Shown here piece by piece: positions 59,901-64,000 of a stretch of DNA of 64,000 nucleotides. The position numbers and the translations under genes are program-made. Origin of the DNA: Euleptes europaea (Eukaryota > Chordata > Lepidosauria > Squamata > Sphaerodactylidae); NCBI RefSeq assembly GCF_029931775.1, contig NC_079314.1, positions 74,763,879 through 74,827,878 on the forward strand. Reading direction: 5' to 3'. The notes under the pieces are model-generated. The model worked only from the letters and a program-made list of their open reading frames with translations. It ran no database searches and was not told the DNA's origin. The first letter of the stretch is position 1. Each line of letters begins with the position of its first letter.

Positions 59901-62900
59901 GAAATAAACTTCGTTGAAGTCAATAACACACTAAATTAAACATTTTAGGACTGGACTGTGGCTGACTCAGGATTTCGCCAGCAAAATCCACATTCATGCA
60001 GAGAGGAACCAATATCTGATAAGAACAACTTACCAACCAGCACAAACACACAAAAGAAGAACACCCATTCTTCAGAAGCCACAAATACATTCAGGCTCTA
60101 AAATTCATTATCTATCTTTTTTTAATCTTGAAGCACTATGGAATAACCTAATATGCAGCATCTTTACAACAAAGGGAAAAGCAAAGCCAATTAAACCAAA
60201 GCACCAAACTATACATATATTTCTCCTAAAATACAGAGAAAGTACATTTTTACCCAATTTTTCAAGTTCATGCTGTTTGACCAGTTATGGAATAGTGGTT
60301 CACTAGTGCTATATTTGAAATGTTGGTATATTAATATGGCAGTATTATTCAGAAACTCATTATATGTTGACAAATTACTACATTTTCAGTCTTAGGTAGG
60401 AGGGCTTTCAAACTTTTTTTTAACAAGACCAGAGGGTACCATCAATTACAAAAACAACAACTGAGAAACTGCCTGACAACAATGCAAAACTGCATTACTT
60501 AAATGTATGCTATCCATTCATGAGCATGGAACCAGATGTTTACTTGGAAAAAAATGGTATAGTAGCCTGAAAATCAGTTCAACAAGGATTAGCTATCAAA
60601 ACTGCAGATAAACTTGGCAACTAACCAAAATGTTGTTTAACTCAATGTTGATGAAACATGCATATTTTATTTAGAACCCTCACATAACGATGTCGACGTA
60701 TACTCAAGCAAAACCTCCAGTTTCTCAGAGTATTTATAACTTCAGCCCAGTCCATGCCAGTTAATATATGCTTCCCTCAAAATGAAGGATTTATGCATTT
60801 GTCAGTTAATTCAAAGTAATGTGCTTTCACACACTAACACACGTTACAATGTGCATCACAATAAACTTCCAGTGTTTCACAGTCAGCCATGAAAACATTT
60901 CAGATACTTCTTATCCAATTCCCAGCACACTTCTCTTTGCTTTCCTTCCACCAAGCTATCCCAGAATCCTGGGATAACTGAAGAGGTATTAACCCCTACC
61001 CACAAGCCCCCAAGACGGTGCTATATTTCTGCTCTGGCAACCACGAGATTAGGCCATGGACTACCAGACAGCAGTGACGTGCAGCTGGCCAGCCTATGCT
61101 CACCAGGAAACAATTACAAGCTGCAGGTAAGCAGGAAGTTATAAAGCTACGCAGCACTATTTTAACTTGATGAACACAGGGGCTCTCTTATAAAAGGTTC
61201 CATGACCAAACAGTCTCAGCACCTAAGTTATTTTAATTAAAGAAAATTAATACACATGAAATTGAAGAAGACTGACAGAAAAGTAATGTAATTAGAATTT
61301 AAAGATGAGGTTTTGTTAAAATCTGTGAAGCAGCATAAGAGGTGAATATGTCTAGCTTCTAGGAGCAAGCTAGCATTTGAGAGGGTGTCTCTCATGAGGA
61401 GTACCTGCATATTCCATGCACAAATAGTTCTGCACCAAGACCTTTTTACTGTTTTATCAGAAAAAAGATCTGTAGGCATATCAGTTAAGAGAAGCAAAGG
61501 ATACCTGAAAGAAGTCTCAAGCAAACATGCAAGTATTAAAACCAAATTTTAAAAAATTACACCTGATAATTTAATTCACTTAGCAATGCTTCAGCTGACA
61601 TGCTACACAAGCTGTAGGGTGAGTGTACTTGAACGAGCTGGCTTTCTGACAATTTTCTTTACAAGTATAGCATCTCAGTGGAAGTAGAATCACGAAACTC
61701 AGTAAGGACTTACTGATCTTGATCAAGGACCTTGCAGATTAGCAGAGGTTACTTAAATATGCTGCGAGAGAAGAAAAAGCAAGTTCGATCTTGTCTTCAA
61801 TGTTATTTAATATCTATATGCTCTCTCTAGTGGAGCAACCAGTATGCCAATGACACCTAGCTCTTCCTCTTGCTAGATAAAACAGTGTTGTAGAAGTGTC
61901 ATCATAAACTTCTCAGGTAGTGTTAGTGACAAAGGGGAGCTGCTAACATAGCAGCGAGGATAAGTACTATGAAGCTCAGGATCCACACCTTGTACCCTTG
62001 CAAGGGCCTGAACTCATGGCTCTGCACTAATTGAGGTACTAGATGAGCCTCATCCAGGGAATGGCTGTACTGACATAAGATTCAGCAATATTTTTAGAAA
62101 GTGATATACTACAGAGAAAGTACACTTCCAGCAATATAGCAATCATGGTGCATGTTTAAAAAAAAAAAAAAAAGACCCCACCCAATTCTATGCTTGTTAT
62201 TTATTTTCTTGGTATGAATTTCTGTGGTATGAATTTTCTGTCCCGCATTTTCTTATGAAAGGCCTTGTTTCATGAGAGTGAAGCTACCTGTAAAACATCA
62301 ACATTTAAGCAAAAGGGGCAGCAAGGCAGGGATAATGGGTATGCACCGTAAAACTGACAGCAAGAAGGGAATAAGTACTGGGTGAGAAAGGAGGGCACCA
62401 ATTTTTTTTGATATTTTTCAGGTTTGGTTTTATTAAACTTGGAAAATTTCAAAAAATCCAGAAAACTGATTTGAGTCAGCCAGCAGGTAAGGGGAGAAGG
62501 AAGAAAGGGGAGAGGGAGGGAGGGGGAGAGGGGAAATAGCAGCGGGGGGGGGGTGTTCTGGCATATCAATATGCACACCCCTACTGGGTGATATTATATG
62601 CTTTATATGCTTCAAACATGGAACCAAAAACTTACCTGGAAATCTAGACCTAGTACTAGGCAACCACACTGAGTTTATTGTCTATTTTACTCCCAATACT
62701 AACAGAGCAATCCTAAGAAAGTCTGCTCAGAACTATTCAGTGGAGTTTATTCCCAGGAAAGTGTTCTTTGGATTACACTATATATACCTTAGTTTTCTGA
62801 AATATCAGTCATTATTAATTCTCAATTTAGTTTGCCATCTAATATTTCCATGTCTTTTTATCCTACAGAAGACAATGAAAACTATTTTCTCTACCAAGAG

Positions 62901-63055
62901 AAAAAGACAGCAAGAAGGCAACAATACAACTAAAGATGGAATAACACTTTACCTTTCTATATATCCTGTAGGTGTTCCAACCAGGCCATCAAGTCTTTCC
63001 TGAAGAGCTGCAAGAATCTGTGGATTCTGCATCATTTGTACAGTCAACTGACGAG
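50960..63055 (-). CDS. NAP1L1: NAP1L1, nucleosome assembly protein 1-like 1 (3' twelve coding exons; 5' end outside window)
   Basis: Twelve exons on the minus strand join in phase: 62953-63055, 59271-59412, 58973-59053, 58366-58494, 56907-56978, 55923-56062, 55492-55637, 55387-55406, 54243-54365, 52210-52242, 51111-51161 and 50960-50995. All have AG acceptors and GT donors. They encode 357 residues, equivalent to human residues 36-391 with one extra acidic residue. The product is a histone H2A-H2B/H1 chaperone that shuttles between cytoplasm and nucleus and assembles nucleosomes (family knowledge). Visible parts are a dimerisation helix (RQLTVQMMQNPQILAALQER through KYAALYQPLFDK), an acidic NAP1L stretch (EPTEEECEW, EEEKKDEEKDDPKG), the NAP core (EPNEYFTNEVLTKTYRMRSE, DPFSFDGPEIMGCTGCQIDW), a nuclear localisation segment (TIKKKQKHKGRG), and an acidic tail ending in CKQQ, a CaaX-type farnesylation signal known in this family. 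NAP1L4 and other paralogues fit less well, since these residues follow human NAP1L1 almost one for one. The first coding exon(s), about 35 residues, are not in the window. Confidence 0.97.
51111..51161 (-). CDS. NAP1L1: NAP1L1 51-nt exon: acidic tail
   Basis: Seventeen codons, EGEEEADEENDPDYDPK, with a TTTCAG acceptor and a GTAAGT donor. It is part of the acidic tail that handles basic histones. Confidence 0.95.
51162..52209 (-). other. NAP1L1: NAP1L1 intron
   Basis: Intron between the last two acidic-tail exons. I see no repeat or nested gene in it. Confidence 0.8.
52210..52242 (-). CDS. NAP1L1: NAP1L1 33-nt exon: acidic tail
   Basis: Eleven codons, YDEEGEEADDE, in phase 0. It is part of the C-terminal acidic tail. 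Because it is a multiple of three, it could be skipped without a frameshift. Confidence 0.93.
52243..54242 (-). other. NAP1L1: NAP1L1 intron
   Basis: Intron of 2.0 kb with a C-run near 53054. No nested gene seen. Open frames here (for example 52144-52542) lack domains. Confidence 0.8.
54243..54365 (-). CDS. NAP1L1: NAP1L1 exon: end of core and first acidic run
   Basis: Length is 123 nt, 41 codons: DDDAEAILAADFEIGHFLRE, then RIVPRSVLYFTGEAIE, then DDDDD. The acceptor is TATAG and the donor GTAAGT. Confidence 0.96.
54820..55005 (-). mobile_element. 5S-rRNA-derived SINE in a NAP1L1 intron
   Basis: In reverse: TAAGCAGGGTCAGCCCTGG and TTAGTATTTCTGTGAGAGAC (5S-like), then the CCAAACCACCCCATAGC body and a GTCAGCTGCGACTTGACAGC tail. 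It is decayed. Confidence 0.8.
55387..55406 (-). CDS. NAP1L1: NAP1L1 20-nt microexon
   Basis: Only 20 nt long. It completes Val and adds PESGDL. It has a TTACAG acceptor and a GTAAGT donor and sits 85 bases from the preceding exon. It is required to keep the frame, because 20 is not a multiple of three. Confidence 0.93.
55492..55637 (-). CDS. NAP1L1: NAP1L1 exon: core and nuclear localisation segment
   Basis: Length is 146 nt. One base completes Gly, then CQIDWKKGKNVTLKTIKKKQ, KHKGRGTVRTVTKTVSNDSF and FNFFCPPE, then one base of the next codon. It contains the basic IKKKQKH nuclear localisation signal described for this family. Confidence 0.97.
55923..56062 (-). CDS. NAP1L1: NAP1L1 exon: central beta-sheet core
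   Basis: Length is 140 nt: TFTLEFHFEPNEYFTNEVLT, then KTYRMRSEPDDSDPFSFDGP, then EIMGCT and two bases of the next Gly codon. The human protein has SFVLEF here, so this is one of the few visible substitutions in an otherwise near-identical core. Confidence 0.97.
56907..56978 (-). CDS. NAP1L1: NAP1L1 exon: core domain
   Basis: Length is 72 nt, 24 codons: EHDEPILKHLKDIKVKFSEA then GQPM. The acceptor is AAAG and the donor GTAAGC. Confidence 0.96.
57417..57644 (+). mobile_element. LTR-retrotransposon fossil, probable single LTR with a scrap of internal sequence
   Basis: It starts TGTAATGTCTC and ends GGACATTACA, so the ends form the short TG...CA inverted repeat of an LTR. An AATAAA lies at about 57560. 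A GTGGTGAAGG segment follows, where a primer-binding site would be. It is about 0.23 kb, incomplete and non-coding. The family is most likely Ty3/Gypsy-like, but this is uncertain. It looks old and broken. Confidence 0.5.
57722..57815. repeat. palindromic CAATCCTA repeat
   Basis: AGTGCAATCCTAAGGAGTGC at the left and GTGTAACTCTGTTTAGGATT at the right are inverted matches around AGTCCACTGAAGTCAACTC. Confidence 0.7.
58005..58140 (+). mobile_element. CR1 LINE 3' UTR fragment
   Basis: ATCAGAGGCAGCATTCATCT, GAATACTAGATGCTG and TGTTGCCTTCATGCCCTCC match the distal CR1 UTR words also seen near 26700. Confidence 0.6.
58366..58494 (-). CDS. NAP1L1: NAP1L1 exon: charged linker and start of core
   Basis: Length is 129 nt, 43 codons: EEMKEKAKLEEEKKDEEKDD, then PKGIPEFWLTVFKNVDLLSD, then MVQ. 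It joins the charged segment to the NAP domain core. The donor is GTGAGG. Confidence 0.96.
58973..59053 (-). CDS. NAP1L1: NAP1L1 exon: acidic NAP1L motif
   Basis: Length is 81 nt, 27 codons in phase 0: RSEIINAVYEPTEEECEW then KTDVEEEIS. It matches the acidic NAP1L motif region of the human protein. The donor is GTGAGT. Confidence 0.96.
59271..59412 (-). CDS. NAP1L1: NAP1L1 exon: long helix
   Basis: Length is 142 nt. One base completes the split Ser codon, then 47 codons follow from LPKVVKRRVNALKNLQVKCA to AALYQPLFDK. It encodes most of the long alpha-helix through which NAP1 proteins dimerise. The donor is GTATGT. Confidence 0.96.
59413..62952 (-). other. NAP1L1: NAP1L1 intron
   Basis: Intron of 3.5 kb between the two helix exons. 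It includes palindromic repeats at about 59865-59945 and 62698-62785, an A-run at 62158-62174 and a purine-rich tract at 62480-62560. No nested gene seen. Confidence 0.75.
62698..62785. repeat. palindromic CAATCCTA repeat
   Basis: AGAGCAATCCTAAGAAAGTC at the left and GTGTTCTTTGGATTACACT at the right around ATTCAGTGGAGTTTATTCCC. Confidence 0.65.
62953..63055 (-). CDS. NAP1L1: NAP1L1 exon: start of dimerisation helix
   Basis: Length is 103 nt. It completes an alanine codon begun in an exon outside the window, then reads RQLTVQMMQNPQILAALQER followed by LDGLVGTPTGYIE, and ends with AG of a split serine codon. The acceptor is TTTAG and the donor GT. This is the most upstream exon visible. Confidence 0.95.
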
Positions 63056-63426
63056 CTAAATAAATCAAAAAGGAGATTTAAAAACATCATATCATTGCAG
63101 TACATAATTGGTCTACTCATACACTGAATAGGTTGGTTTTCGTTAATAAAGAGACACAAAATGTTAACATGTGTCTCTTTGTTATCTAGAAATCAAACTA
63201 TCCGAACAAACCTAATTGTCAGGTTTATACAAAATCAGTCATTAAACATTTTAAGTAGACTGGACAATTCAGTATAAAGATATAAAAGGTATGAAAACTT
63301 ACAATTCAGTCACAAAACTTTCCCCAACAAATTAACAAAATTACATTACACTACGTTTTGTTGGAAAACTGGAAAAATTGCCTGCAAGATCGTATTAGTA
63401 AGTAATGTGAAGATTATTATATTTAT

Positions 63427-64000
63427 GCTATAAGAAGAGCCCAGCTGGACTGGGCAAATAGCTAACCAGTTACCCTGGATGACCAACAAACAGGGCACAG
63501 AGGCCAAGGCCTTCCTCTGACTTTGCCTCCAGCCACTGATATTTAGAGGTTTGCTGTCTCATAGCTAGCAGCCATTAAAGAACCTATCCTTTATGAATCT
63601 GTGAAACCCCCTCTTAAAGGTATCCATAGTTGTGGCCATCACAACATCAACTAGCAGTGAATTCCACAATTCAATGTCTCATTAAGTAAAGAAGCATTTC
63701 CTTTGGTTTGTCCTGAATCTATTGCTCATAAATTTCATTGGGTGCCCCCAAGTTCTAGTATTTCAGGAGAGGGAGAAAAGTTCTCTATCCATTCTCTCTA
63801 CCCTATGCATCACTACCATGCCCCCCTTAGTCATCTCTTTTCTAAACTTAGAAGGCCCAACCTCTTCAGCCTTTCCTCATAGGAAAGGTGCTCCAACAAA
63901 TCAATCATCTTGGTTGCCCTCTTCTGCACTTTTTCCAACTCTGTAACACTCTTTTTGAGATAAGGCAACCAGAACAGTAGACAGTACTCCAGATGATGCC
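63427..64000 (-). mobile_element. CR1 LINE 3' end in a NAP1L1 intron (cut by window edge)
   Basis: Read in reverse it encodes QKRATKMI-like (GTGCAGAAGAGGGCAACCAA) and [14 protein letters not shown]-like words, then a UTR ending TGGGCTCTTCTTATAG. It is the same part of CR1 as 26280-26850, in opposite orientation, and is better preserved near the tail. Confidence 0.78.

Overview
This is a nuclear segment of a vertebrate genome, most likely a squamate reptile (a lizard). The evidence is two recognisable vertebrate genes plus a dense, sauropsid-type repeat load: CR1, L2, L1 and Bov-B-like LINE ends, Penelope-like elements, tRNA-derived CORE-SINEs, 5S-rRNA-derived SINEs and a very abundant short hAT-type element. 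Species cannot be told from the sequence alone.

Two protein genes are present, both on the minus strand. PHLDA1 (stop at 43488, start at 43943) encodes a compact 151-residue pleckstrin-homology-like protein inside a CpG island at about 43300-44520. NAP1L1 (50960-63055) is a histone chaperone gene. I could place its last twelve coding exons with consistent GT/AG borders and reading phases, giving 357 codons plus the stop. The first exons, encoding about 35 N-terminal residues, lie beyond base 64000. PHLDA1 and NAP1L1 are also neighbours in the same order in mammals (human 12q21), so the block looks like conserved synteny.

Bases 1-43000 hold no gene I can recognise. This stretch is intergenic DNA downstream of PHLDA1, with many interspersed repeats separated by unique-looking sequence. 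Bases 43000-45000 are the PHLDA1 CpG island, with a Penelope-like fold-back on its 3' side and a hAT element on its 5' side. Bases 45000-50960 are a spacer plus the likely NAP1L1 3' untranslated region. Bases 50960-64000 are NAP1L1 exons and introns, with a few repeats, one LTR fossil and a CR1 fragment at the right edge.

The most informative non-genic signal is a set of fold-back insertions at 4288-4880, 22620-22804, 34672-35021, 42967-43208 and 48326-48577. Four of them are bounded by clean 13-16 bp target duplications. Their arms carry decayed hammerhead-ribozyme-like cores (CTGANGA, hairpin, GAAA), as known for Penelope-like retroelements. A second consistent signal is the 0.2 kb hAT-type family: at least fourteen copies start with TAGGGTTGCC, end with GGCAACCCTA, and many have matching 8 bp flanks. 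I found no new multi-gene system and no operon-like or CRISPR-like structure.
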